This document shows positions 22,882-35,486 of a stretch of DNA of 64,000 nt, piece after piece. The notes under the pieces were generated by a model that was given only the letters and a program-made list of their open reading frames with translations, was not told the DNA's origin and ran no database searches. The stretch's first letter is position 1, and each line of letters opens with the position of its first letter. Source of the DNA: Lunularia cruciata (taxonomy: Eukaryota; Streptophyta; Marchantiopsida; Lunulariales; Lunulariaceae); the NCBI GenBank assembly GCA_948567375.1, contig OX419759.1, forward strand, positions 16,336,744-16,400,743, in the 5' to 3' direction. The position numbers and the translations under genes were made by a program.

Positions 22882-25057
22882 AATTGATACTCAAAATTAA
22901 ACTCAAGTGACAAGCATGGCTTCATAGCACTTTGCTTTATCTATCTTCAGAAATTATGAGCACTAAATAACATATGACTGCAAATGCCACCTTTAAATAG
23001 GCAAAACAATCAATAGTTACTAAAAACTATACTTTTCTACAACAACTTTTCTAACCTGTAGATCCAAAATGACAATGCACCTCTTCATATCTGCCTCTTC
23101 AAATCTCAAAACTATTACTACTCCGATCGGATGTCTACTTCTTCCTTGGCTTCCAATCCCAAACTAACCTCACACACTACTCTATCCGTGAGTTTCACAA
23201 CTACTAATTCCTCTACCAATTCTAACTTTTCTCCTTCCTGATCTACAATTCCCGTTACAAGTATTCTTTCTAAATCTCTATCTCCTAACTCACTCTTCTC
23301 TAATATCTCTAATGATAATTCTAAAGATATTTGTACTCCTATGTCATCTACTTCCGGATTTGCTCTTACATCCTTCCAAAGTTTATCTATCTCAAACTTC
23401 ACTAAATCTAATCTAATTGTGATATTATCTTCCACTTCTAATATCTTCCTATCTACATGAGTTTTGGGACTACTAAGCAAGGCATTCAAGTCCTTATACT
23501 TTGCATTTCTCCTCCTCATCTCTTGCACTAGCAACTTCAACTCATGCAGTCTTGTTTCTTCAATCCGCATGCTAGCTTTTGTACTCAACATCGCATTCAT
23601 CTTTGTTGCAATCTCCCTTAATGGCTCAAGTCTCATTCTTCTCTCCAATTCTTGATCTGCAAGCCAATCTTCTAGATACATTGCCTGTTCTGCCTCTATG
23701 GTACCCACAAAAAAAATTTGGATAGTTTTAGGAAGATTTGAAGAAAAAGTATGTGGATAAAGCTTAAAGAGGGCTAAACGGGAAAGAAATAAGAAGAAGC
23801 ATGTGTTTGGACCCAAAGTTGACCTCGGGTCAAGATCAAAGGAAACACAAACACAAAGACAAAGAAGAAGAAGGCAAGACTTCATATCAGGCGGTGTGGT
23901 TTGATCCAAAGAACTTGTAACATACTTCTTTGGAGTCGGCCCAATCAAGAAAGTATGCGGGAAGAAAGTAATGACCTCGGGATCAAGAAGTTCTTGGTAG
24001 TGAAAAGAAACAGCTTCACCGAATTGGAGATTGGAGAGGAGAAGCAATTGAAGAATGACCAATCAGCACATGACTATAAAATCACAAGTTGTGCAAGGAA
24101 GTAGCGCAATGTCCAATTGCTACCCTGTCCCTATTCAGAGTCGACCCAAAGTAATGCAAATTGCAAATCCATAGGAAGAGGAGTGGGTTAGGATCTTGGG
24201 AATGATCTTCCAAAAGAAGAAGGTGAGGAAGCACACAATGACCCCGAGAGTGAGTAAGCAAAGTGCAGTGAGGAGGCTTGCAATTTGTAGGTTAGAAGTG
24301 ATAGAGCGGATCAAAGTTTTGATGAGACTTTGTATCACGTTCTAGGCTTGGAACTGGAACTTTAGTTTTCTAGGTTTCATGGTAGGAAATCACATCAATC
24401 AATTGCAAGGATGGACCAAAGCATGACGGGAAGAGAGGAAATCTAGCTAGATGGATGGAGGCAAATTGGAGAGTAGTTTTGGGGAGAGAAGCAGAAGAGG
24501 TAGAGGTATCACCTTCTATCGGAAGTGTGAGGCTTCAGAAGAGACTGCCAAAGTGAGGAATTCATTCAATCAACCTCGCACCAAGAATGGTTATAAGGTG
24601 GGAAGTTAGAGACCCCAAGTAGAGAGGGATAGTAAGCACAAAGATGGTTGTGGTGCCCACAATTTTTGTTTTTTCTATTTATTAGCATTTGAGGGAAGAA
24701 GTAAATACAGAAAGCTGAATTGCAAAAGAAGGAATGGACGGAAGTGACTTCAAAGGAAATCCAAAGAAGTCAAGATCGGATCCGATGATGGAAGTACTCA
24801 CAAGAGGGGTACAATAGAAGAAGTCCAAAGAGCATTGTCTTCCGGAGTGGGAAGCGCAAGTGATACAAAGACCGTCTAACAACCTTGGTACGTGGCAAGA
24901 AAGTACACTTCAAGAAACGGCAGAGGCAAAAGAAGCATGTCTTGACAATGACAAGACAGCAACACGCAAAAGAGAGGAAGTCAACTTTGAAATTGATTGA
25001 AGAATGACTACAATTTGGGGTAATATAAAATTGTGATTGCACACGGACAAGTTGAAT

Positions 25058-27585
25058 ATGCCAAGTAAATTTCCAATTCCTTTGAGTAGTTGTCTTGCAA
25101 TAATGCGTGTCAGGAAGCCAATTGAGAGTGCAATTTTGGAAATCCAGAAGGGGTTAGAGTGTCTCGTCCAAGGAAAGGCAAAGTCTTTTAGTGCCAAAGA
25201 ACAAGAGAGCATATCATGGTGAAGAAGCTCACAAATGCTCTAGCGGTGCAAAGTTTTGCAATTCATAGGTTAGATGTTGTAACCAGAATCAAAGTCTTGA
25301 ATAGACTTTGTATTACATTTTTAGCATGGAATCGGAATTTCAGCTTCCCATGAGTGATGGTAAAGATAGCTGCCAGTAATTGTGAGGAGGGCCCCAAAGT
25401 CAAAGAGAAGAGAGGGAATCCGGCTTGATAGACTAAGTCGGATTGGAGGTTAGTGTTGGGGAAGGAAGCAGGAGAACCAATGGGGATCACCTTCTATCGG
25501 AAGTGTGATGTTGTAGAAGAAACGGTGGAGATCCAAAATTCATTCTTTGCTCCAAGAACAACAAATGGTTACAAGGTGGAGTCCTATCGGGACCCGATTA
25601 GACAAAGTATTGTGGGGAAAATTATGGCCATGTTCAAACCAAAACGGACAACTTGTGTGAACATGCAGCAAGCGGTCTTTTTCTACCAGATGTTTGCAGG
25701 AGTAAAGGTGAATTGGGCAAAGTGTTTTCACCATCGAATGAGGCAGATGGTGATCAATTGGAGGACAGGTTCACCTCCACATTATTTTGTGCTATTTGCA
25801 GCACATTTCTACTTTGGGTTGAATTTGCTAACAGCAGAGGAGAGGCATCGCATGGTGTCACATTTCCATCTTGATTTAAGATGGGAAGTAGATGAAGAAG
25901 AGCAACAATATATGACACACCTGCGAGCTAATGATGATCACCTCGTGAAGACGGGACAATGGAGGATGGAAGAAGTCACAAGTCCAAAGAAGAAGAAGCG
26001 TAGTAAACCCAAAGAAGCAAAGTCACATCTAGCTCAAAGGAAGACCCAAAGACTGGTTCTGTAGAGTAAGAAGATGGTGAGAGAAGCATCATTGGAATTA
26101 GAGTTTGAAGGGGAGACAAAGTCACAAGGAGTGGAATCAGAAGAAGATGAACTCACTTTACAAAGTGAGGGATCTAGAAGTGAGAGTGAGGGGGAACCTA
26201 AGGTTCAGCAAGCGGTTGGAGTAAGTGAAGCTTGTCATGCAATGATTGACATAGTACTTGGAACAATGAATGATTGCATAGCCCTGGTGGAGGACAAGAA
26301 GAGGCCAGAAAAATGGAAGGAGTACCCTACGGAGCCAAGTTCAATTGGTAAGGAAGAAGAGAGCTCGGAAGCAGCGTCTCTGAAGATACAAAGATTGCGA
26401 CTTTGGCAGAAGGAGCCGATGGAAGAGCCAAAGTACAAAGATGGGGACAAATACAAAGAGAACTTTGGTAGGATACAATATCTAATGAAGGTTGTCACCC
26501 CATTGCTAGAACTACTAAAGGAGCATCAGAGGGTTCCCCAAGATTGTAGAAAGGTAAAAAATGAGTTGCAGGTGGTGAAGTATCTGCTGAGTGAAGTGAA
26601 GGGGTTGCAAGAAAGAGAAGTCCAAAGAATTGAAGAAGTTGAAGAACTTTGGATGGATGAAGCCTTGAAGAAGAAGACTTTTGAGATGTTGCAAGAGAGT
26701 GATGAGTCAAGAGGGAAGGAACTGCAAAAGTAAGCTGAGGAATTGAAGGAGCAGGTAATGTTGCTGAGCAAAATGAAGGAGGAAGTCAATGATGTGCACA
26801 TCAAGAATATTCATTTGAAGGCGACGGCAGCGATAATGGAGCAGGAGTTGGACAGCTTGAAGAAGAGTGCAACCGGGAAGGATCAAGCATGGCAGAGAGA
26901 GTTAACAATCAGGCATGAACAAGAAAGATTGCGCAAGCTAGTACAAAGTGTTGAGTTACAAAGTTCACAGTTTGCGGAGGAGAAGAAGATGCTTGCTGCT
27001 GAGTGCGAAGATGAGTTGAAGATGTACTGTGAAGAGCTGAAGGTAGAGCAATCTCGAGGGTATGAGTCGGAATTTGTAGGAGAAGAGGCAAGAAAGTTGC
27101 AAGCAATCTTGAGCACGGAGGCTGAGGGGAGATTGGAAGAAGCACATCTACATGAGCTAAAGTTGCTTGTACATGAAACTTGGAAGAGAAGAGCTAAAGA
27201 TGTAGATATGAACACTTTGCTGATACAAGTAAGCGAGCAAGTAGATAGGAAAATGTTAGAAGTAGGAGACAATGTCAGTCTCAGATTGCATTTAGTTATA
27301 ATAGAGTTAGAGAGAATTAGGAGTAGTGTGATAGCAGAGAGGAAGTCGATGTTGCAGAAGTCGAAATACATGTGTCATTGACTTGTTATTTGACACATAG
27401 AGAAGAGTGGGTCCAAAGATAAGGAAGTAGAAGGATTACCCATGAGCTCAATTGTAGATTGTAGTGAAGAAGTAGTAGAAGTAGTGAAGGATTTGTTAGA
27501 ATCAGACATACACCAAGAAGGAGAAGTGATAGGAAGATCATTGGGTTTGAAAGCCGATGATGAGGTAGACATCGGATCGGGGTAG
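25058..27585 (+). pseudogene. LTR-resident long ORF in OL7, nearly complete
   Basis: The start at 25058 reads MPSKFPIPLSSC, and the TAG stop at 27583-27585 follows VDIGSG. The globular block is well kept in 25453-26064 (FYRKCDVVEE, NGYKVESYRDP, QQAVFFYQMFAG, PPHYFVLFAAHFYFG, HFHLDLR). An acidic block and coiled coils follow (26074-26733, 26743-27381). The whole is about 842 codons with a handful of stops and shifts. It is the subtype with the N-terminus MPSKFPIPL, shared with OL10. Function unknown. Confidence 0.7.
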
Positions 27586-27704
27586 TAACAGTTTTGAGAT
27601 AGGAAGAGGTAGATATGAAGAGATGGATTGTTAGTTTGGATCTACAGTTTAGAAGAGATGTTAGGAAGCGGTGCATAAGTAGGAAGAACTGCCATTTGCT
27701 TCAA

Positions 27705-27710
27705 TATAAG
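27705..27710 (+). promoter_or_regulatory. TATA box of OL7
   Basis: TATAAG lies 120 bp after the long ORF stop. The same position reads TATTTAAGG in OL9 (45584). It places the transcription start, and so the U3/R border, downstream of the long ORF. Confidence 0.55.
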
Positions 27711-27894
27711 GGGAGCATTCATAGTACTATGTTGTTCATTATTCAAATTTCTGAAGATAGATAAAGCAAAGTGTTGTTTTTAGTGCTTGTTGCTTGAGCT
27801 TAATTCCTATTGTCAGTTTTGTGTTTGTGTTTGTGAGTGTGTGGAGAATTTCAAAGTGCAAGTCAATGTGTCTGTGGATGTTGGATTCAGCAGC

Positions 27895-29795
27895 TGTGAC
27901 AACCCGGCAAATATCACTTTTGCGGTAATCGGGTAAGTAAAGTTCATTCCCGCAAAGATACGAGTCGAGTTGGTCAAATACAAAGCAAAGTAACAATTTC
28001 AGTTCTTCTTGGTTGCGTCTTTAATCTCTCAAGTAGAAACCACACCCAGAAGAGAGTAACAAGCATTGACTCACAGTCTTGTCACAAATTAACACTCCTT
28101 AATCACAAATCCTTCAATTCTTTCCAAACAATCTTGATTGTGATGATTCAAGCTCTCCCAAAAACGGCACTTCACTGCAAAACAACTTCACCTCAGAATT
28201 GTGTTCCACCCCTCCATTGAAGGCACAACTTCCTCGATCAAAATTGCTTCACATCAACTTTGCACTACACTCACAAATGCAGAATACTACCAACACTACA
28301 ATTCCTCTCAGATCTGTCAAGGCATTGCTCTGATTGCACTTCACTCAGGATCAAACACACAGAATGAAGATCAAGGTAGTGGAATCTAACATCCAACAAA
28401 CACACTGACTTGCACTTCAAATTTCTCCAAACACTCACAAACACAAGTACAATGTTGATACTCGGAATCAAGCTCAAGCAACGAGCACTGCTTCACAACA
28501 CTTCGCTTTATCTATTCTCAGAAATAATGAGCACTAAACAACAATTTCATGCGAATGCTACTCTTAAGTAGTAAACAATTGATAGTTCTAACAACTATAT
28601 CGTTCTACAACAACTGTTCTAACCTGTAGATCCAAAATGACAATGCAACCTCTTCATATTTGTCTATTCAAATCTCAAATTGGTTATTACTCCGATCAGA
28701 TGTCTACTTCTTCCTTGGCTTTCAAACCCAAACTCGAAGTAACTTTACTTCTTACTACTCTATCCTCGGGTTTCACAACTCCTAATTCCTCCACTAATTC
28801 TAACATTTCTCCTTCCTGATATGAAATTCCTATCATAGTTCTAGCCTTCTATCTCCCGACCCACTCTTCTCTAAAGTGTCAAATGTCAAATCCAAAGACA
28901 CCAACACTCCTATCTCTCTTACTTCGGGTCTAACTACTATCAATTCTTTTGCTAATTCTACTATATCCTCATCAAGAATTGTAATTGAAAGCATGGGTAC
29001 ACTATCTACACCTTCAATTTGTAACCCACTTTCCCCTAATCACTCATGTTACTAACCTGAAGACACTTACTGTCTGATCCTGCACTTTGGGTTTATTCAC
29101 TACTACTACTTCTCCTTCAATTCATGTTCTATCTTCAATTAGAACTGAAATTGAAGTCATGGGTATCATAACTATCTTCTTTCTCTACTCTAACTTCCTC
29201 TGATCACTCCCGCAAAACTCCCAAAGTCACCTTCATTGCACCCCGAGGTCCGGCTATCTCTAATTTAGTCATCTTCTTCTTGAGGTAAAGTCTTTAGACC
29301 CGAAGTCATGTAAACCCGAAGTCCGAAGTACAAAATCTGAAGTCACATTGACCCGAAGACACTTTGACCCGAAGTACATCTACTCCAGAAACTTCAAATA
29401 CTTGTAACTTCTTCTATTGACCTTTAAACTTTACGATTTTAGTGGCAATGAAAAGCCCTGAACAAGACGCTTTCAACAAGATATAACATGCTTGATTTAG
29501 AGTTGTAGTCACTAAGATATGGCTCCCGCAAGAATCCTGACCTGCAATTTCTATTTCTCTTTTGGCGTCTGCCCTCCTTAACGTCTGATCCGAGTTTTTC
29601 CCTCCTCTGCAACGAAATAAGCTTCTTCGGGTCTGATCCAAACCAATCCATTCTTCCTCTTACATGAAGTCGACTTCCTCGGGTCTGATCAAAACACAAG
29701 TTTGCATTCATTTCTTCTCCATTTGGTTTCAATTTGGTTTCAGCAAGGCATTTCTTCTTCTAAACTCGTCCAAAATGAAAAATGTGGGTACCACA
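27895..29795 (-). mobile_element. OL8: internally deleted solo OL LTR (-) inserted in OL7
   Basis: It ends at 27895 (TGTGACAACCCGG on the plus strand) and starts at 29795 (GGGTACCACA). The flanks GCAGC (27890-27894) and GTAGC (29796-29800) form a 5-bp duplication with one change. It is 1.9 kb because most of the ORF is lost. What remains after the C-terminal segment (28700-28860) looks like three degenerate tandem units each containing ATTGAARKCATGGGTA (28985, 29150 and a weaker one before). Then comes a run of ACCCGAAGT-like repeats at 29299-29390. Confidence 0.8.
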
Positions 29796-32700
29796 GTAGC
29801 CTTGATCTTCATTCTATGTGTTTGATCCTGAGTGAAGTGCATTGGAGCAATACCTTGACAAATTTGAGAGGAATTGTAGTGTTAGTGGTATTCTGCATTT
29901 GTGAGTGCATCACGAAGTTGATGTGAAGCAATTTTGATCGAGGAGCCTTTAGTGGAGGGGTGGAACACAATTTTGAGGTGAAATTGTTCTTCGTAGTGAA
30001 GTGCCATCTTCAAGAGAATCTGAATCATCACAATCAAGAGTTGTTTGGACAGAATTTGCTATGTTGTGATTAAGGAGTGTGTATTCATGACAAGTTGTCA
30101 AGATCGTGAGCTTGTTACTCTTTTTTGGGTGTAGTTTCTACATGAGAGACTAAAGACATAACCAAGAAGAACTAAATTGTTACTTTGCTTTGTATTTGAC
30201 CAATTCTGAATCGTATCTCTACAAGAACAAACTTTACTTACCCGATTACCGCAAAAGTGATATTTGCCGAGTTGTCACAATGGCAATGTTCAAGCTAGAG
30301 CAAACCACCTATGTTACAATGCAACCGGCAGTGTTCTTTCACCAAATGTTTGCAAGAGAAGTAGTAGATTGGGCAAAATGTCTGCATCAATGAGTGGGGC
30401 AGATGCTTTTGGGGTAGAGAATTGATCTACCACCGCATTATTTTGTGCTCTTTGTAGCGCACTTTTATTTTGGGATGAACTTGCTGACTTTGGAAGAAAG
30501 AAATCAAATGCGCTCACACTTTCATCCGGATTTGCGAAAGGAGGCAAAGGTAGATGGGCAATATTATATGGAGAGAATGCAAGACGAGGATGAGTACTAT
30601 AAGAAGAGTGGGAAGGAGAAAATTGTAGCAATTGACATTCCAAGGGCTAGATAGAGAGCCAAGCCTAAGAGTCATCTTGCAATAGTCTAGCCCCAGAAAG
30701 TAACAAAGCTTAACCCACCAGTAGTGATGGTGAAGATGAAAGAAGCCATGCCAGAATCGGAAGAAGAGTCAAAAGGAGAAAGTGGATCGAAGGAAGATAT
30801 GCTAGGAGAAGAAGAGGAGTTCACACTGCAAAGTGATGAATTGAGCAGTGACAATGGAGGTGAGGTGGTGGTTTAGCAAACACAAAGGCCAATGGTGGAG
30901 GCAAGGAAGCCAAGTCCCAAAGTTTTGATGATTGAATGAGGAAGTGAGAAGAAGAAGGAAGAGGAAATCATGGCATGATCCTGGACTGCCAAGGGGAAAA
31001 ACGTTATGGCTGTAGCCAAGGTGGGCCCCAATAAAGTTGCCATGAAAGAGGAGGAAACCTTGAAAGTACAAAGATCACAACTTCAAGGCAAGGTGCAAGA
31101 AGTAGCGTGGTCAGAACACAAAGGCCGAGCCGATGACAAGATGTGCAAAGCAATGGAGTATCTATCCAAAGTAGTATGTCCGTTGTTGGTGTTCCTACAG
31201 CAAAAGAAGATGAAAATGGTAAGTGCCTATCTTGAGGTGCACAATGAGTTGGCCGTAGTGAAGACCTGGAGTGCGGAAACCTTGTTGTTGCAAAGTAAGT
31301 TGACAAGGGTGGAGATGGAAGCCAAAGAACTTTGGGTTGAGGAGGTTCTTTGGAGTAAGCACTTTGAAGTGATGAGGGAAGATCTAGTAAAGAGTCACAA
31401 CAAGGCAAAGGAGATGACCCCATTAGTTGCAATGTTGAAGGGGGAAATTGCATATGCCCGAGTAGAGTTAATCCACTTGAAAGCAAGTACAGCAGTGATG
31501 GAACAGGAGTTGGAGAGTCTCAAGAAGAAGGCCGTTGAGAAAGATCAAGCTTGGCAGCAAGAGTTAGCAAAGCGCGGTAGAGAAGAAGATCAATTGCAAG
31601 GATGGTGCGGGTAGCAGAGGAGCAAATCTCTGTGAATTGGAGAAAGAAGGAGGCACTGAAAGCTGAATTTGAAGATGAGCTCTAGATGTATCGTAATGAA
31701 TTGGAGGAAGAAAGGAAGAAGGAGAAGCTCACGGATGTAGGAGAAGTCGATGCGGTAGTCAATGAAATCAAAGCAATGTTGAGCACGGAAGTTGAAGGTA
31801 AACTCAAGGAATCAAGATTGCATGAGCTAAAATTATTGGTACTGGAGATGTACAAGAGAAAGGTGAAGGACACAAAGTTAAATAATTTATTAATACATTT
31901 GCAAGAACATGTAGATAGGAAGATGTTAGAGGTAGGAGACAATGTGTGTCTTAGATTGGATCTTGTTAGGACAGAGTAAGATAAACTTTGTAGTGAGGTA
32001 CAAGAAGTAAGAAGACTTGATGTTGTAGAAGTTGGAATTTAGGTGTCTTTAGAGTTGTTCTCTGAGACATTAGAGAAGATTGGGTTGGGAGATAAAGAGT
32101 TAGAAAGATCACCCAAGACCTCAATTGTAGTTTGTAGTGAAGAAATTGTAGAAGTAGAAGAGTTAGGAGTAGGATTAGATAGATCCGAGGATGGTGAAAT
32201 TATCAAGAGATCATTGGATTTGGAAGCCAAAGTTGAGGTTGACATTGGATCGGAGTAGTAATAGTTTTGAGATTTGAAGAGGTAGATATGAAGAGGTGCA
32301 TTGTCAATTCAGATTTGTAGGTAGGAAAAGTTGTTGTAGAATGGTATAGTTGTTAGTAAATGTTGATTGCTTTACTTTTTAAGAGAGACATTCATAGTCA
32401 TATGTTGTTTAGTATTCCTATTTCAGAAGATAGATAAAACAAAGTGCTAATTTTAGTTCTTGTTGTTTGAGCTTAATTTTGGGTATCAACTGTGTGTGTG
32501 TGTTTGTGAGTGTGTGGAGAATTTCAAAGTGAAAATTAGTGTGTTTGTTGGATGTTAGATTTTGTAGCCTAATCTTGATTCTATGTGTTTGATCCTAAGT
32601 GAAGTGCAATTGGAGCAATGCCTTGATAGATCTGAGAGGAATTGTAGTGTTGGTAGTATTTTGCACTTGTGAGTGCAACACTAAGTTGTTGTGAAACAAT

Positions 32701-35037
32701 TTTGATCAAGGAAGTGGTGCCTTCAGTGGAAGGGTGGAACACAATTCTGAGGCAAAGTCATTTTGCAATGAAGTGCCACCTTTGGGAGAATCTAAATCAT
32801 CATAATCAAGATTTGTTTGGACAGAATTTTGCTATGTTGTGATTATGGATGTGTGAATTCGTGGCAAGTTGTCAAGATTGTGAGCTTATTACTCTCTTCT
32901 GGGTGTAGTTGCTACTTGAGAGATTAAAGACAAAACCAAGAAGAACTACATTGTGACATTTGACTTTGTATTTGACCAATTTCGAAGTGTATCTTTGCGG
33001 GAATAAACTTTACTGACCTGATTACCGCAAAAGTGATATTTGCCGGGTTGTCACAGCCTCAAAATCAGCTTTCACTATCTCCTTCTCCTTCTCCTTTTGA
33101 ACAATCTTCTCCTCCAGACTACAAAGTAACTCTCTCAATCTTTCTTCCTCTCTATATCTCTCTATCAACTCTCTTTGCCAGAGTTGCTTTTTCTCCTCTA
33201 CATTTTCCATCATCCTCTCGAGCTCTTGCTCCTTCTATGCTACTCTTTCTATAGCATGAATAATCTCTAATCGTGAATCAACAAATTGTTGTTTCAAGAT
33301 CTAATACTCAGCTATTTGTCTTTCTCTTGCTATGTCATTCTGCTCTATTATTCTCTCTCTATTCCCCACTTCCTTCTTTAAGTTTTCAATTACCTGATTA
33401 TGTACTATTGCATCTACTTGTAGTACTTCACTCTCCTCCTCACCTTAGATTACACTCTTCTTCAACTCTGAGTTCTCTCCCTCTAATCTTGCTGACACCT
33501 GCAACACAGTCTTCATCTCTGGACACTTTGACTGCATCTCCTGCTTCTTCTACTCCAACTTTACTAACAATGGGCACACAACCTCCCACAAATACTCTAC
33601 TCCTTCACTTTGGTTTACCTTGACTTGTGGAATTTTCTCCTTCTTTGCCTCTTCTTCACTTAATACTTGTCTTCTTAGCCACAATCACCTTATGGGAATG
33701 GATTCTTTGCTCCCCAAACTTCCACTCTCCACTTCTTTTACTTTACTCGGTCCCGCTTCATACTTTGCCTTTCATCTTGAACAAACTCCTCTCTGAATAG
33801 TCACCCTCTTCTCCTCTGGCTCTAGAACTTTGTCTTTGGGTCTTGGGTTACCTCTTTCTTTCATCTCCATGTTTACTTCTTCCTCCTCAAGTACCGACTA
33901 TATCTCCACTCCATCATCACTTTCATTGCTCATTTCCCCACTCTGCAACATGAATTTGGGTTTTTCCTCCTTCTTTGAGTCTTCTGACTTGCCCTCGGCC
34001 TCCCCTTTTGACTCTTTGCCCAACGATGCAATTACCACCAAGTCTTTCCTCGGGTTTACCTTTCTGGCCTTCCAAGGTCTTGCTACCGCTACATCTTCTT
34101 CTCCTCCTTGTTGACTCCTCTTCTTTGACTTTGGAGTGGTCACCTTCAACTACACACTTTGCCTTGTCTATACGTAGTACTCATCACTGCTCCTTATTTC
34201 CAGGATGTACTATTGCTCCTCCACATCAACATCCCTTATCAAATTGGGGTGGAAGTGCAACACCATTTTTTGTCTCTCCGTTGCATTCAGCAAGTTCAGT
34301 CCTAAATAGAAATGGGCTGCAAACGGCACAATGTAGTGTGAAGGCGACTTGTCTTGCAAGTTCCACACCATTTGTATTGCACGCTGATGAAAACACTTTG
34401 CCCAATTGATTGGCTCTCTTGCAAACATCTTGTGGAAGAACACCGCTTGATGTTTCATCACATAAGTGGTTTGCTCTGGCTTCAAGATAGCCATCATTGC
34501 ACTTATGATGCCTGTCCTCACAAGATCTTTATAACTCTCCACTTTGTAGCCATTCTTTGTGCGCTTTGAAGAGAAGGCATCTCTCACTTCTTAGGTTTGT
34601 TCAGCTACTTCTCCCTTCTCCAAGAATGTGGCTCCATGCTCCGTGCCCGCCTCTCTTCCAAGTACTAATCTCCAACCTAATGCTCTGTGCCCGTCTCTCT
34701 TCCAACTAATTCTTGGACTAACTCTCTTGACTTTCTCTTGACACACCAATGTGTCTCTTACTACACTTCCCTTTCCATGCACTCCCTCAAGACAACATCT
34801 TAACGGCAATGGAAAATTACTTGTCATCCCTTTGTCTATATCTCGAGTCTTATAATGGTGCACCTTCTCCATCTTTCTTCACTTTGAGTTTCTACCAAGA
34901 AATCACACCTCCTATGTTCTTGTCACTATCAATTTTCCCCCGCTTGTATGACAATCATTTTTTGTGTGTGGTACCTTCTTGAATGTCCAACCCCAAAGGA
35001 AATTTGTTACACTATCCTTGCCTTGGGTCGAGCACCC

Positions 35038-35486
35038 TATCACGCCATTTGTAGTGCCGCGTCTAGATGCTCAGACACTAGAGTTCCAGTGATAGTAGTT
35101 AGAGTTATTTCAGCCGTATCTCAGAGACTACTTTCCGACAATCAGATTTGGTGTTCGGGGTACTGACTTCACGGTGAGGCCCACCATCACTTTGCACCGT
35201 TCGCACCGTTGAGTGTGACGTCAATGGGACCGTTAGGGTTTTAGTGCTAGCTTGAGTCTAGGAGGTATAGTTTCAAAGTGAGCTCCAAAGAGCTCACTTC
35301 TTTGATGTTGAGCCTTCGAGTTCCTGGCTATGGTGGACAGAGGCCGGCGAGCGTCACTTGGATTCTCTATGCTTGAGTGGGTGTGGCTTGATTGTAATCA
35401 GTGCCCAGTTGTTGGCAGTTTATAGAGTGACAGATCAAGTAATGATCTGAGTTGAGTTGAGTTGAGAGTGGTAAGCAATCTGATTA
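35038..35486 (+). repeat. L1: left-hand 449-bp L repeat of MTR-1
   Basis: This 449-bp block starts TATCACGCC and ends CTGATTA. It is about 90% identical by eye to L2 (44314-44762), which has the same length. It lacks the ~100-bp S repeat at either side, so it is not a copy of the S1-L2 block expected of an ordinary LTR. A 10-bp perfect inverted repeat (AAGTGAGCTC, 4-base loop) lies at 35276-35299. Confidence 0.85.

Larger units (their letters stand above)
24649..30279 (+). mobile_element. OL7: solo OL LTR (+) inserted in OL6, itself split by OL8
   Basis: OL7 is 24649-27894 plus 29801-30279, 3.73 kb after removing OL8. It starts TGTGGTGCCCAC and ends GTTGTCACA. The flanks ATGGT (24644-24648) and ATGGC (30280-30284) are a 5-bp duplication with one change, and the OL6 ORF resumes across it. 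Confidence 0.9.
24109..32258 (+). pseudogene. LTR-resident long ORF in OL6, split by OL7
   Basis: The start at 24109 reads MSNCYPVPI. The ORF is cut at 24648 and resumes at 30285 in the globular block (YVTMQPAVFFHQMFAREVV). Coiled-coil parts are 31006-31614 and 31686-31979, and the C-terminus at 32043-32258 ends VDIGSE plus stop. Several stops are present. Confidence 0.65.
23697..33055 (+). mobile_element. OL6: solo OL LTR (+) inserted in OL5, itself split by OL7
   Basis: OL6 is 23697-24648 plus 30285-33055, 3.72 kb after removing OL7. It begins TATGGTACCCAC (TG changed to TA) and ends GGGTTGTCACA at 33055. The flanking GCCTC at 23692-23696 and 33056-33060 is a perfect 5-bp duplication. No internal region is present, so it is a solo LTR left by LTR-LTR recombination. 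Confidence 0.9.
23118..34827 (-). pseudogene. LTR-resident long ORF in OL5, split by the OL6 insertion
   Basis: The N-terminus is at 34827 (MTSNFPLPL), the globular block at 34210-34587 (KHQAVFFHKMF, HYIVPFAAHFYLG), and the acidic and coiled-coil parts at 33000-34150. After the 9.4-kb insertion the C-terminal coiled coil continues at 23118-23690, ending EVDIRSE plus stop. It is of the same subtype as OL2 and OL11. It carries stops and small indels. Confidence 0.65.
22815..35037 (-). mobile_element. OL5: OL LTR truncated at both ends and split by OL6
   Basis: OL5 consists of 22815-23696 and 33061-35037. It begins inside U5 (no TGTGACAACC end) and stops 35037 inside U3, where MTR-1 starts. The halves join perfectly across the OL6 insertion, whose target duplication is GCCTC (23692-23696 and 33056-33060). 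It could be the rest of the outer 5' LTR after an internal duplication, or a separate LTR fused to OL4. Confidence 0.7.
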
